A stretch of 38,207 bases of DNA from Parabacteroides sp. (GTDB lineage: Bacteria > Bacteroidota > Bacteroidia > Bacteroidales > Tannerellaceae). Of the stretch, positions 8,125 to 15,921 are shown one piece after another. The notes under the pieces are model-generated. The model had not been told where the DNA came from. It was given only the letters and a program-made list of their open reading frames with translations, and ran no database searches. Location: NCBI GenBank assembly GCA_020026285.1, contig JAHHQS010000018.1:1-38207 (forward strand), read 5' to 3'. Both the position numbers and the translations under genes were made by a program. Each line of letters starts with the position of its first letter. Position 1 is the first letter of the stretch.

Positions 8125-9078
8125 TTATTTACCAAATATAGATTCAGGGACTTCTGCTGTCCAGCAATCAGGCTGCCTGATTTTGAACAATCGCAGAATA
8201 ACGGCTGCCGTATTCATCGTATTATTAGGTTCTGTAATCTTTCTTTTTGCTATTCCTGGACCAACAATTCCCCAAGGAACTATCATTTCTTCCGGACTAA
8301 CATTACCATGACCGTTTCCAATACCTCCATGATCTGTCAGGAACATAAAATGAGTATCATCGAACAAGTCTTCTTTCTTCATAGCATCCAATAATCTGCC
8401 CACTTCGGCATCACCTTCTTCTATAGACTTCAAGTATTCAGGCGACATCCATTTGTATTTATGTCCGGCATGGTCGGTATGCACAGTATATAAAAAGACA
8501 ACTGTAGGATGATTTCTATTTGCTTTCATAAAGTTCAAAGCTTTTTCAAAATTAGGTACATACGCATCATTTTCCAGATAATTTACTTCATCCAGATACT
8601 TCTTATTATATGGATGAAACAAATGAACCCAATTATAATAAAAGGCTGTTTTCACATCAGATATATTATCCTTCAATACTTTGAATACGGAAGGATAGTA
8701 ACCTTGTTTGTCGGTTTCAATTGCTGGCAGTTTAAAATTACCATATCTCCAGTCATTATTAACAACTCCATGCAACTCCGGACCACTGCCCGTGAGATGA
8801 GTAGTCCAATTAGGCAAAGTAACCGATGGCATCACCACTCTCGTTTTTTCAGAAAAGCTGCCCTCAGCAAACAAAGCATCCAGATTAGGAGTATTTGCCT
8901 GTTGCAAACCATCTACTCGAATACCATCAAAACTTATCATCAAAATTCTTTTTGCTTTTCTGGTTTCTACATTTACAGTCATGGCTTGTATCGGATTCAT
9001 CAAAGAACCTGCTCCCAAAGCAATAGTTCCGGCCAATCCTTTCTTAAAAAAGTTTCTTCGTGATTTTTCCATAATCAT
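8125..9078 (-). CDS. Exported alkaline-phosphatase-superfamily enzyme (phosphodiesterase/nucleotide pyrophosphatase type)
   Basis: A 317-residue secreted hydrolase. The N-terminus has a twin-arginine signal (SRRNFFKKG, residues 6-14, then a hydrophobic stretch ending NPIQA), so export by Tat is predicted. The catalytic core fits the type I phosphodiesterase/nucleotide pyrophosphatase family. A metal ligand lies at Asp51 in MISFDGIR and the probable nucleophile is Thr87 in MPSVTLPNWTTH. Further metal ligands are Asp202 and His206 in HTDHAGHKY and Asp249-His250 in FLTDHGG. The substrate could be a phosphodiester, phosphomonoester or sulfate-like ester and is not predictable. Two nearby ATGs are possible; the one at 9072 gives the more typical MEKSRRNFF start. 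A TATATTTG element at 9104-9097 lies just upstream. Monocistronic, with its own terminator. Confidence 0.88.
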   Translation of the reverse strand: MIMEKSRRNFFKKGLAGTIALGAGSLMNPIQAMTVNVETRKAKRILMISFDGIRVDGLQQANTPNLDALFAEGSFSEKTRVVMPSVTLPNWTTHLTGSGPELHGVVNNDWRYGNFKLPAIETDKQGYYPSVFKVLKDNISDVKTAFYYNWVHLFHPYNKKYLDEVNYLENDAYVPNFEKALNFMKANRNHPTVVFLYTVHTDHAGHKYKWMSPEYLKSIEEGDAEVGRLLDAMKKEDLFDDTHFMFLTDHGGIGNGHGNVSPEEMIVPWGIVGPGIAKRKITEPNNTMNTAAVILRLFKIRQPDCWTAEVPESIFGK

Positions 9079-9096
9079 ACATAATTAATCAGTCTC

Positions 9097-9104
9097 CAAA
9101 TATA
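9097..9104 (-). promoter_or_regulatory. -7 promoter element of the phosphatase-like gene
   Basis: Minus-strand TATATTTG matches TAnnTTTG. A CTTG (3 of 4 to the -33 TTTG) lies 20 bp upstream at 9128-9125. The predicted leader is about 12 nt. Confidence 0.5.
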
Positions 9105-9188
9105 AAAAATTAAAATCCTTTTATCAAGATATCTCCAATTTTCCTTTATTCATCGCAATAAGACATCAAAACGAACGGAGTATTTATC

Positions 9189-9272
9189 TTTCCACCTTAG
9201 TGGAACGACTTTTCCACCCAAGTGGAAAGAATGAACCACCCTAGTGGAAAGCTTGTTCCACCCAGGTGGAAA
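9189..9272. repeat. Four tandem 22-bp repeats, each an 18-bp near-palindrome
   Basis: Copies begin at 9189, 9211, 9233 and 9255, exactly 22 bp apart. Each is an 18-mer close to the perfect palindrome TTTCCACCTAGGTGGAAA, separated by 4-nt spacers (GACT, GAAT, GCTT). The outer arms (TTCCACC / GTGGAA) are best conserved; the centre varies (TTA, CAA, CTA, CAG). The period is close to two helical turns, so successive copies lie on nearly the same face of the DNA. The array sits between two divergent promoters and ends about 55 bp before the nitrilase -33 region. It could be a multi-site operator, a string of small hairpins or a dispersed repeat family; the sequence alone does not decide. Confidence 0.9.
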
Positions 9273-9325
9273 GGTAAAAAGGATGCAACCTTCTAATAAA
9301 CTACTCCTTTATTTGGAAATAAACC

Positions 9326-9355
9326 TTGGTTCAGATCTTTATTTTCCTACATTTG
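9326..9355 (+). promoter_or_regulatory. Promoter of the nitrilase-like gene
   Basis: A TTGG at 9326-9329 (-33 type), an 18-bp spacer and TACATTTG at 9348-9355 (-7 consensus) predict a transcript start near 9362. This lies downstream of the first in-frame ATG at 9326 and therefore supports the ATG at 9389 as the true start. Confidence 0.6.
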
Positions 9356-9388
9356 TACAGGTCTATAAAAGATATCACAATATACACT

Positions 9389-10180
9389 ATGAATCGATTC
9401 TTATTATTACTCAGCTCAATTCTGTTTTTTATTGTACAGACAAGTACATCACAGAACAAATCCACCCCGATTAAAGTAGCTTTAGTACAAGCGGAACTTA
9501 AATGGGGTGACGTTGATGCCAACCTCAAAGATTTTGAACAAAGAGTTAATGAATGCAAAGACTGCGATCTGATTGTTTTCCCTGAACTTTTCACCTCTGG
9601 TTGTGAAATGAGAAAAAGGAATCCTTTGGAAAAGAAAAAATCGAAGGATGAAATAGCTGCCAGATATCCGGAAATTGTCAGCAAAATGCAAAAATGGGCG
9701 AAGAAATCGCAAGCTCTGATTATCGGATCCACTATTTATAAGGAAAATGGTAAATATTTTAACCGCCTGCTGGCAGTCTATCCTAATGGAGATTATAAAA
9801 TTTACGACAAACACAATTGTTACAATAAGGGAAGTTTCTCATCGGGTAAAGATCATCTTGTTCTAAACTGGAAGAATCATCGGTTTTCAACATTTATCTG
9901 TTATGATCTGCGTTTCCCGGAATGGAGCAGGAACGAAAACAACTATGAAACAGCTATCTATATAGCCAACTGGCCGGAATCTCGTCATGCCGACTGGGAA
10001 CAACTTTTACAGCAAAGAGCCAAAGAAAACCAGGCAAATGTAATAGCAGTCAATTGTGCCGGAAAAGATCCTTTCGGAAAAAGCTATCGAGGTGGCAGTT
10101 GTATAATAAACCCTTCTGGAGAAAAAACAGCCCGATGTAAAGATTATAAAGAAAACATAACCTTTGGATTTATTCAATAA
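9389..10180 (+). CDS. Exported nitrilase-superfamily (omega-amidase-like) hydrolase
   Basis: A carbon-nitrogen hydrolase of 263 residues from the chosen ATG. The catalytic triad is visible: Glu66 in VFPELFTSG, Lys141 in YDKHNCYN and Cys171 in FICYDLRFPEWSR. The CYDLRFP and IYIANWPESRHADWEQLL blocks resemble the YafV/Nit2 omega-amidase branch, which hydrolyses alpha-keto acid amides. The start at 9389 exposes a signal peptide (MNRFLLLLSSILFFIVQTST, cut before SQ), whereas known omega-amidases are mostly cytosolic. The 21-residue longer start at 9326 is rejected because the promoter lies inside it. Monocistronic, flanked by its own promoter and terminator. Substrate in the periplasm is unknown. 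Confidence 0.88.
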   Translation: MNRFLLLLSSILFFIVQTSTSQNKSTPIKVALVQAELKWGDVDANLKDFEQRVNECKDCDLIVFPELFTSGCEMRKRNPLEKKKSKDEIAARYPEIVSKMQKWAKKSQALIIGSTIYKENGKYFNRLLAVYPNGDYKIYDKHNCYNKGSFSSGKDHLVLNWKNHRFSTFICYDLRFPEWSRNENNYETAIYIANWPESRHADWEQLLQQRAKENQANVIAVNCAGKDPFGKSYRGGSCIINPSGEKTARCKDYKENITFGFIQ

Positions 10181-10202
10181 TAAAAAGGAGGTATATAAAA
10201 TA

Positions 10203-10243
10203 AAAAAGGTGCATTCCGACGCCTAGAGGAATGCAACCTTTTT
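10203..10243 (+). terminator. Hairpin terminator of the nitrilase-like gene
   Basis: Stem AAAAAGGT-GCATTCC pairs with GGAATGC-A-ACCTTTTT with a single bulged A and a 10-nt loop, then a T-run. It lies about 20 bp after the stop codon. Confidence 0.8.
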
Positions 10244-10317
10244 CTGCTTTGTACGAAACAATCTCTCGATTCCCTCTCACAAAGACTTGTTAACCTTAGA
10301 TCTAAAATACTATGAAA

Positions 10318-10345
10318 AAAACTCACTACAAAGATAGTGAGTTTT
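10318..10345 (-). terminator. Hairpin terminator of dusB
   Basis: A perfect 11-bp stem (AAAACTCACTA / TAGTGAGTTTT) with a 6-nt loop. On the minus strand it is followed by a T-run (10320-10315), which fits termination of dusB transcripts 90 bp after the stop. Confidence 0.75.
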
Positions 10346-10432
10346 CTATAAGATAATCTGATATATAAATCAAATTTCTATAAAATATTCTTTTTTTACT
10401 TATACTTTCTTTCGATAATGTCTTAAAAAAAA

Positions 10433-11416
10433 TTAAATATTAAATCTTTGTGGAATATCATCCATAATTTCGAATAGTTCCTTAACCGTTTCAGCTCTTA
10501 ACATGGCAACACGGGTCTGTTTGAAATCGGGAATGCCTTTAAATAAAGAAGTTGCAGCCAAGTGTCTACGGATATGTAAGATTCCACGACGTTCATCCAG
10601 ACGATTCACGCTATCTGTCACCTGTTTCTTCAAAATATCAAGATACCACTGGAAAGATTCTTTAGGTAATAATTCTCCGGTTGTAAGATAATGTTTTACT
10701 TCCCGGAATATCCAAGGGCGACCAATACTACCTCGTCCAATCATAACACCATCTACTCCGTAATCATCAAAACGTTGCTTGCAAATCTCCGCAGAAGTAA
10801 CATCTCCATTACCAATAACAGGAATCGTCATTCTTGGATTTTCTTTCACTTTACCAATCAAAGTCCAGTCAGCTTCGCCCATGTACATCTGCGATCTGGT
10901 CCTTCCATGAATTGACAATGCCGCTATTCCGCAATCTTGCAACTGTTCTGCCAGCTCAACGATAATCTGATTGTCAACATCCCAGCCTAAACGAGTCTTT
11001 ACCGTAACCGGAATATTCACCGCCTTGACCACTTCACGAGTTATTTCGAGCATTAACGGCACATTTCTTAACATTCCAGCTCCGGCTCCCTTTCCTGCAA
11101 CACGTTTTACGGGACAACCGAAATTAATATCCAGAATGTCAGGATGAGCTTCCTCGCAAATACGGGCAGCCTCGACCATTGATTCCACATCACGACCATA
11201 AATCTGAATGGCAACCGGACGCTCTTCATCCGAAACAATCAATTTCTGCTGAGTCTTGGTGATACTCCGAATAAGCGCATCACTTGAAACAAATTCAGTA
11301 TAGACCATATCTGCTCCAAAACGTTTACACATCAAACGAAAAGCGATATCTGTTACATCTTCCATAGGAGCCAAAAAAACAGGTCTTTCTCCTAAATCTA
11401 TATTTCCTATCTTCAT
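10433..11416 (-). CDS. dusB: tRNA-dihydrouridine synthase (DusB type)
   Basis: An FMN-dependent enzyme of 327 residues that reduces uridine to dihydrouridine in tRNA D-loops. The TIM barrel opens with FLAPMEDVTDIAFR (14-27). The catalytic cysteine is Cys101 in INFGCPVKRVAGKGAGAGML. HGRTRSQMYMGEADW and the FMN-phosphate-binding GNGDV and GVMIGRGSIGRPWIF motifs follow, then the C-terminal helical domain. Length is normal and no domain is missing. The gene is monocistronic: a -7 element TACCTTTG at 11451-11444 lies 28 bp upstream, and a hairpin follows. It is divergent from the DUF554 gene. Assignment to DusB rather than another Dus subfamily rests on overall motif similarity. Confidence 0.94.
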   Translation of the reverse strand: MKIGNIDLGERPVFLAPMEDVTDIAFRLMCKRFGADMVYTEFVSSDALIRSITKTQQKLIVSDEERPVAIQIYGRDVESMVEAARICEEAHPDILDINFGCPVKRVAGKGAGAGMLRNVPLMLEITREVVKAVNIPVTVKTRLGWDVDNQIIVELAEQLQDCGIAALSIHGRTRSQMYMGEADWTLIGKVKENPRMTIPVIGNGDVTSAEICKQRFDDYGVDGVMIGRGSIGRPWIFREVKHYLTTGELLPKESFQWYLDILKKQVTDSVNRLDERRGILHIRRHLAATSLFKGIPDFKQTRVAMLRAETVKELFEIMDDIPQRFNI

Positions 11417-11443
11417 ATATTTATCTTAGCAACATTTCGTCTG

Positions 11444-11451
11444 CAAAGGTA
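11444..11451 (-). promoter_or_regulatory. -7 promoter element of dusB
   Basis: Minus-strand TACCTTTG, an exact TAnnTTTG match, gives a leader of roughly 20 nt before the dusB ATG at 11416. Confidence 0.5.
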
Positions 11452-11533
11452 CGGATTTATTTTCGGTAGAAAAGAGCATCAAATACGAAACAATAATTCT
11501 CATTATCTTTATCAAAGAATATTCTTTTCTTAT

Positions 11534-11541
11534 TACCTTTG
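11534..11541 (+). promoter_or_regulatory. -7 promoter element of the DUF554 gene
   Basis: TACCTTTG matches TAnnTTTG and ends only 8 bp before the ATG at 11550. The transcript would therefore begin within a few bases of the start codon. Confidence 0.5.
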
Positions 11542-11549
11542 TTTCCATT

Positions 11550-12233
11550 ATGTTAGGGACAATCGTAAACACTTTTTGTATCATTGCCGGAAGCACTTTG
11601 GGGAGTCTGGCCAAACGAGGCATTAAACCGAAATATCAGAACACACTATACAATGCGATGGGGTTGGCTTCGCTGGCTCTTGGTATCAACGCTTTTACAT
11701 CTCATATATCCAAAAGTAATTACCCGGTTTTATTTATCGTATGCCTGGCTGTTGGTTCTTTAATAGGAACATATTTTGACATTGCCGGAAAATTTGATCG
11801 TTTACTTCACAGATACTCCAAATCCAATCTATCCGAAGGATTGTCTACCGGTATTCTTCTTTTCTGTATCGGGCCACTTTCGATGGTCGGACCAATAATG
11901 AGTGCACTTTATAGCGATCATACTTATCTGTTTACCAATGCAACATTAGATTTTGTTTCATCGGCAGTACTGGCAAGTACCTATGGAATCGGAATAGTAT
12001 TGGCAGCTCCGGTTTTATTCCTTTTCCAAGGATCAATTTATCTAGTTACAACGCTAGCCGGCAATGTAATCTCATCCGAATTAATGGCTGAAGTTTCCAT
12101 AATAGGAGGGATCCTGATTACCAGTTCCGGTCTAGCTATTCTGAAAATAAAAGATTGTAAAACATTGAATATGCTTCCAGCGCTATTCCTGCCAATTATT
12201 TTCTTCCTGTTAAAGTCTCTCGTAGGATTATAA
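11550..12233 (+). CDS. DUF554 family membrane protein
   Basis: A polytopic inner-membrane protein of 227 residues with about six or seven hydrophobic segments. The N-terminus MLGTIVNTFCIIAGSTLGSL and the following basic loop KRGIKPKYQN fit the DUF554 (YdfK-like) family, whose transport or other activity is not established. The Gly-rich FCIGPLSMVGPI segment near the middle is also typical. The start is supported by the family N-terminus, even though the only good promoter element lies 8 bp before it. It is divergent from dusB and convergent with asd, with a shared terminator after it. No partner genes suggest a function. Confidence 0.88.
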   Translation: MLGTIVNTFCIIAGSTLGSLAKRGIKPKYQNTLYNAMGLASLALGINAFTSHISKSNYPVLFIVCLAVGSLIGTYFDIAGKFDRLLHRYSKSNLSEGLSTGILLFCIGPLSMVGPIMSALYSDHTYLFTNATLDFVSSAVLASTYGIGIVLAAPVLFLFQGSIYLVTTLAGNVISSELMAEVSIIGGILITSSGLAILKIKDCKTLNMLPALFLPIIFFLLKSLVGL

Positions 12234-12246
12234 TCCATCAGGAATA

Positions 12247-12306
12247 AAAAAAGCCTCGCTGATGAACGAAGATATACTCTTCCGATTTTATCAACGAGGC
12301 TTTTTT
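12247..12306. terminator. Bidirectional hairpin terminator between DUF554 gene and asd
   Basis: Outer stem AAAAAAGCCTCG (12247-12258) pairs perfectly with CGAGGCTTTTTT (12295-12306). The 36-nt interior continues pairing (CTGAT with ATCAA) and closes with GAAGA-TATAC-TCTTC. The A- and T-runs serve both convergent genes. Confidence 0.85.
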
Positions 12307-12341
12307 ATTCTAAACAGATCTAGTCAAATAGATTCTTTCTC

Positions 12342-13352
12342 TTATTTGATATTACCAACTTTCAAAAGATATTCAGCAATCTGAACAGCATTCAAAGCAG
12401 CACCTTTACGAATCTGATCACTTACAGTCCAGAATGAAAGACCATTCGGGTTAGAGATATCCTTGCGGATACGACCAACATAAACTTCGTCATGATTAGC
12501 AATGAACAAAGGCATTGGATAATTTTTCTTGGCAGGTTCGTCCTGTACAATAACACCTTCCATTTCAGCAAAAGACTTGCGTACTTCTTCCAAAGAAAGA
12601 GGACGTTCTGTTTCAACCCAGGTTGCTTCACTATGAGCACGCATAACCGGAACACGAACGCAAGTTGCACTTACTTCAATATCAGAGTGCATAATCTTAC
12701 GAGTTTCGTTATACATCTTCATTTCCTCCTTTGTATAACCATTATCAGTAAATACATCTACGTGAGGAATTACGTTATAAGCCAATTGATAAGCGAACTT
12801 TTCTACTGTTGGCTCTTCACCTTTCAATAACTGTTCATATTGTTGTGCCAACTCTGCCATAGCAGAAGCTCCAGCTCCGCTGGCTGCCTGATATGTTGCA
12901 ACGTGCACACGCTTGATATGTGATAACTTTTCAACAGCTTTCAATGCAACAACCATCTGAATAGTTGTACAATTTGGATTAGCAATAATACCACGAGGAC
13001 GATTCAAAGCATCTTCCGGATTTACTTCAGGAACAACCAAAGGCACGTCCTTTTCCATACGAAAAGCACTTGAATTATCAATCATGACTGTACCATGTTT
13101 TGTAATAGTATCAGCAAATTCAACAGAAGTACCACCACCTGCTGAAACGAAAGCTACATCGATGTCTTTAAAATCGTCGTTGTGCTTCAATTCCTTCACT
13201 GTATACTGTTTACCACGAAAAGTATATTCGCGTCCTGCACTACGAGACGAGCCAAATAAAGTAAGGCTGTCCATCGGAAAGTTTCTCTGCTCAAGCACAC
13301 GTAAGAATTCTTGTCCTACCGCGCCGCTTGCACCAACAATTGCTACATTCAT
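12342..13352 (-). CDS. asd: Aspartate-semialdehyde dehydrogenase
   Basis: A cytoplasmic NADPH-dependent enzyme that reduces aspartyl phosphate to aspartate semialdehyde, the branch-point to lysine/diaminopimelate, threonine and methionine. The 336 residues show the Rossmann motif GASGAVG at 7-13. The catalytic Cys128 lies in NPNCTTIQ, followed by QAASGAGA at 155-162 and the substrate-binding [12 protein letters not shown] with His240. Length and motifs are those of a complete protein. It is monocistronic and divergent from the lamin-tail gene. A TATCTTTG element on the minus strand (13451-13444) would give a leader of about 85 nt. An inverted repeat sits next to that element. Confidence 0.96.
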   Translation of the reverse strand: MNVAIVGASGAVGQEFLRVLEQRNFPMDSLTLFGSSRSAGREYTFRGKQYTVKELKHNDDFKDIDVAFVSAGGGTSVEFADTITKHGTVMIDNSSAFRMEKDVPLVVPEVNPEDALNRPRGIIANPNCTTIQMVVALKAVEKLSHIKRVHVATYQAASGAGASAMAELAQQYEQLLKGEEPTVEKFAYQLAYNVIPHVDVFTDNGYTKEEMKMYNETRKIMHSDIEVSATCVRVPVMRAHSEATWVETERPLSLEEVRKSFAEMEGVIVQDEPAKKNYPMPLFIANHDEVYVGRIRKDISNPNGLSFWTVSDQIRKGAALNAVQIAEYLLKVGNIK

Positions 13353-13400
13353 TTCAGCACAAATTTTAATTTATTTTTAATATATATATCGTTTTTTCCG

Positions 13401-13408
13401 TATATTTG
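13401..13408 (+). promoter_or_regulatory. -7 promoter element of the lamin-tail gene
   Basis: TATATTTG matches TAnnTTTG. It predicts a start near 13415 and a 65-nt leader. No convincing -33 TTTG was found at the expected spacing. Confidence 0.45.
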
Positions 13409-13421
13409 TAGGAAACAATAA

Positions 13422-13443
13422 CATGTTGTAACCAAACAACATG
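13422..13443. promoter_or_regulatory. Inverted repeat between divergent asd and lamin-tail promoters (candidate operator)
   Basis: CATGTTGT (13422-13429) and ACAACATG (13436-13443) are perfect 8-bp inverted arms separated by 6 bp. The right arm abuts the minus-strand -7 element of asd at 13444-13451. The left arm falls just after the predicted start of the plus-strand transcript. The placement suits a repressor site or a leader hairpin. The function is inferred only from position. Confidence 0.4.
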
Positions 13444-13451
13444 CAAAGATA
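13444..13451 (-). promoter_or_regulatory. -7 promoter element of asd
   Basis: Minus-strand TATCTTTG, an exact TAnnTTTG match. The nearest TTTG upstream is only 13 bp away, shorter than the usual spacing of about 19-21 bp, so the call is tentative. Confidence 0.4.
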
Positions 13452-13479
13452 AAGATTTATTAAACAAAACCCGTTTACT

Positions 13480-15855
13480 ATGAAACATTTTTTATTTATT
13501 CTTCTACTAAATCTTCCATTTTTAGTGTTTTCTCAGTTTAAAGAATCCTTTTTGACAGAAAATCTGCCAGAATCATGGATTGGTGATTGTAACAGCTTCG
13601 TTATTTCAAACCAAACTCTCTTTCTAAACGGAAAGGATGAAACAGAATCGGTTTCACTGGCCTTGCCTTATGACTTGAAAGATGGAGACAAAGAATGGGA
13701 GTTTACTTTAAATCTTAATCTGACTCCTTCCAATTCAAATTATATAACGATTTTTCCGGTTTCAGTATCCTCCAATTCACCTTCAGGTTTTTTCTTCAGA
13801 GCAGGATATAATACTTCCAACCGAATTCGATTTGGGATATCCCCCGATAACATTCAACAGACTAACAAATATGATAAGTTTAACCGAACAATTCTGCATA
13901 TTAAGATTCATCTGAAAGAGAATAGATACTGGACCGTGTACTCCCAAAACCTTTATGAAGAAGATTCTTATTTGCAAAAACTTGGTTCGTTAGATGTAGA
14001 AACGGATTTTCCCAAGTCTGTTTTCTTTTGTATCCAAATCAGACATACCAAAACTCATAAAACTGATTTTGGCATCAAAAATATCTCTTATCAGACTCGA
14101 ATAACAGAAGAACATGAAAGGCCTGTACAGCCAGAAGAAAGTGATATCAAACTACTATTTATAGAACCTCTCAGTCTATATGAAATTAAATTTTCCTTTA
14201 ATGTTCCTGTTTCCAAAGACAAGGCCAAGTTCTATATCTCAGGAGAAGGTTATCAAGGGAAATGTGAAGCACACAGAGTTGTCTACGGAAATAACGAACA
14301 AACTTCCATCTTTATTAATTTCACCGACCCTATGGTTCTTAACAAAGATTATACCTTTTATATAGAAGACTTATACGCTAAATCAGGACAGTCTGTTCTG
14401 AATGAAGAAATTCCCGTTCATTTCCAAGTAGAAGACGATAGTAAAGAAAAACCGGAAGAACCTGGGAACAAACCAGATAATCCAGAAATCAATTATCCTG
14501 AAAACTCTATTCGAATAAATGAAGTAATGGCCGATCCGAAAGATTTAACATTACTACCCGAAACGGAATATGTAGAACTATATAACTCATTGGATCAGGA
14601 TGTCTTGCTAAATGGAGTCTCTTTGGAATATGATAACAGAATACAAGTCCCTTTAGATGGAATAACGATTCCTCCCAAAAGTTTTGTCATTCTATACAGA
14701 AGCGGAAGAGAAATTAGTTCGGGACAAAGTACGGCTTATCCATTGGATAAATTTCCTTCAGCCTTAGCAAATACAGGTAAGAATTTAAAACTGAAAGATC
14801 CGAACGGGTATATTATAAATGAATATACTTATCCGGAAGCCGAAGCTGCACATTCATGGGAGTATTCACTAAAAGGATGGCATCTATCTTCTGACAAAAG
14901 GGGAGGGACTCCTGGAGAAAAAAACTCTGATGGAGTAGAAGAGGAGATAGATAAACCGAAGGAACCGGAAAAAGAGCCTGATATTCCTGTTGTTCCTGAA
15001 GAACAGACTATTCCTTCAGAACAGTTAGCCAAGGCCGGAGATATTGTTTTCAACGAATTGCTACCCGAGCCTTTTATTGGAGGTGAGGAATATATTGAAT
15101 TATACAATCGTTCAGACAAAACATTATGTATAAAAGATCTTTGTATCTCAACGAGAAAAACAGATGAATCTTTAAATACTCATTATCCATTGAATGAGTA
15201 TACCAATCTGATAAAACCAGGAGACTATTTATTACTAACAAAATCAATGGATAAAGTAGAGGCTTTCTATACTCTGCCAACTTCCTTAAATTATCTGGAA
15301 TGCAAGCTTCCTACGCTTTCCAATTCGGGCTCTTCCATCGTTTTGTACAGAGAAGAGACAGAAGAAATCATTGATGAGGTTCGTTATTCTCCTAAATGGT
15401 ATGCACCTACAATAAAAGACCATAAAGGTGTAGCCCTTGAAAGAATTGATCCCGACAAAGATTCTCAAGAGCCTTCCAATTGGACTTCTGCCGCCACTTC
15501 TTTCAATTTCGGTACACCTGGAGATAAAAACTCTCAGTATCTTTCAGAAAGAGATACAGAGACAGGAAATGAATATATTTCAGATCCGATCTATCAACCT
15601 TCAGGTCATTATTTAATTCCTTATCAGTTAAATCTGGCTGGTTATTCTGCCCGTGGCTGGATATTCGATTTATCAGGAAGAAAAGCAGCTATTCTTGCCG
15701 ACAACGAACAATTAGGAACAAATGGTTCTTTAGAATGGAACGGACTAGGAAGTAACGGTTCCTCTTTAGATTCCGGAATCTATATTTTATACATAGAACT
15801 TTGGCATCCGAACGGCTCCGTTATCAAAAAGAAGAAAGCTTTTCTGGTTCATTAA
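13480..15855 (+). CDS. Secreted protein with two lamin-tail domains
   Basis: A 791-residue exported protein. A signal peptide (about 1-18, ending VFSQ) precedes a beta-rich N-terminal region (20-210) and an Ig-like region (about 220-318). A Pro/Glu/Asp-rich linker follows near 319-340. The first lamin-tail domain (about 343-470) opens with IRINEVMADPKDLTLLPETEYVEL. A second acidic linker leads to another (about 520-690) with IVFNELLPEPFIGGEEYIEL and SNWTSAATSFNFGTPGDKNS. The C-terminus (705-791) resembles a FlgD-like domain of the kind found at the end of Bacteroidetes surface proteins: RGWIFDLSGRKA, then SLDSGIYILYIEL and a Lys-rich end. Role is unknown; surface attachment or binding is plausible. 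Monocistronic, with a strong terminator after it. Confidence 0.86.
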   Translation: MKHFLFILLLNLPFLVFSQFKESFLTENLPESWIGDCNSFVISNQTLFLNGKDETESVSLALPYDLKDGDKEWEFTLNLNLTPSNSNYITIFPVSVSSNSPSGFFFRAGYNTSNRIRFGISPDNIQQTNKYDKFNRTILHIKIHLKENRYWTVYSQNLYEEDSYLQKLGSLDVETDFPKSVFFCIQIRHTKTHKTDFGIKNISYQTRITEEHERPVQPEESDIKLLFIEPLSLYEIKFSFNVPVSKDKAKFYISGEGYQGKCEAHRVVYGNNEQTSIFINFTDPMVLNKDYTFYIEDLYAKSGQSVLNEEIPVHFQVEDDSKEKPEEPGNKPDNPEINYPENSIRINEVMADPKDLTLLPETEYVELYNSLDQDVLLNGVSLEYDNRIQVPLDGITIPPKSFVILYRSGREISSGQSTAYPLDKFPSALANTGKNLKLKDPNGYIINEYTYPEAEAAHSWEYSLKGWHLSSDKRGGTPGEKNSDGVEEEIDKPKEPEKEPDIPVVPEEQTIPSEQLAKAGDIVFNELLPEPFIGGEEYIELYNRSDKTLCIKDLCISTRKTDESLNTHYPLNEYTNLIKPGDYLLLTKSMDKVEAFYTLPTSLNYLECKLPTLSNSGSSIVLYREETEEIIDEVRYSPKWYAPTIKDHKGVALERIDPDKDSQEPSNWTSAATSFNFGTPGDKNSQYLSERDTETGNEYISDPIYQPSGHYLIPYQLNLAGYSARGWIFDLSGRKAAILADNEQLGTNGSLEWNGLGSNGSSLDSGIYILYIELWHPNGSVIKKKKAFLVH

Positions 15856-15860
15856 AAAGG

Positions 15861-15896
15861 AAGAGTCTCGAAGATCTGTTTCTCTTCGAGACTCTT
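15861..15896. terminator. Bidirectional hairpin terminator
   Basis: A perfect 14-bp stem (AAGAGTCTCGAAGA / TCTTCGAGACTCTT) with an 8-nt loop, followed by TT. An A-rich run on the other side makes it usable in both directions. It lies between the convergent lamin-tail gene and the GHL10 gene. Confidence 0.88.
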
Positions 15897-15921
15897 TTAT
15901 AAATCAGACTAAAACTCCAAA

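Larger units (their letters stand above)
9079..9388. other. Divergent intergenic region with promoters and a repeat array
   Basis: This 310-bp gap separates the divergent phosphatase and nitrilase genes. It contains a -7 element for each gene and, between them, the 22-bp-period palindrome array at 9189-9272. No convincing open reading frame crosses it. Confidence 0.8.

Noticed and set aside
9189..9272. CRISPR array
   Set aside because: The repeats are 18-bp palindromes with 4-nt spacers and an exact 22-bp period. CRISPR spacers are far longer, and no cas genes are present.
9326..9388. Upstream ATG extending the nitrilase-like protein by 21 residues
   Set aside because: The -33/-7 promoter (9326-9355) lies within this extension, and the shorter start gives a clean signal peptide.
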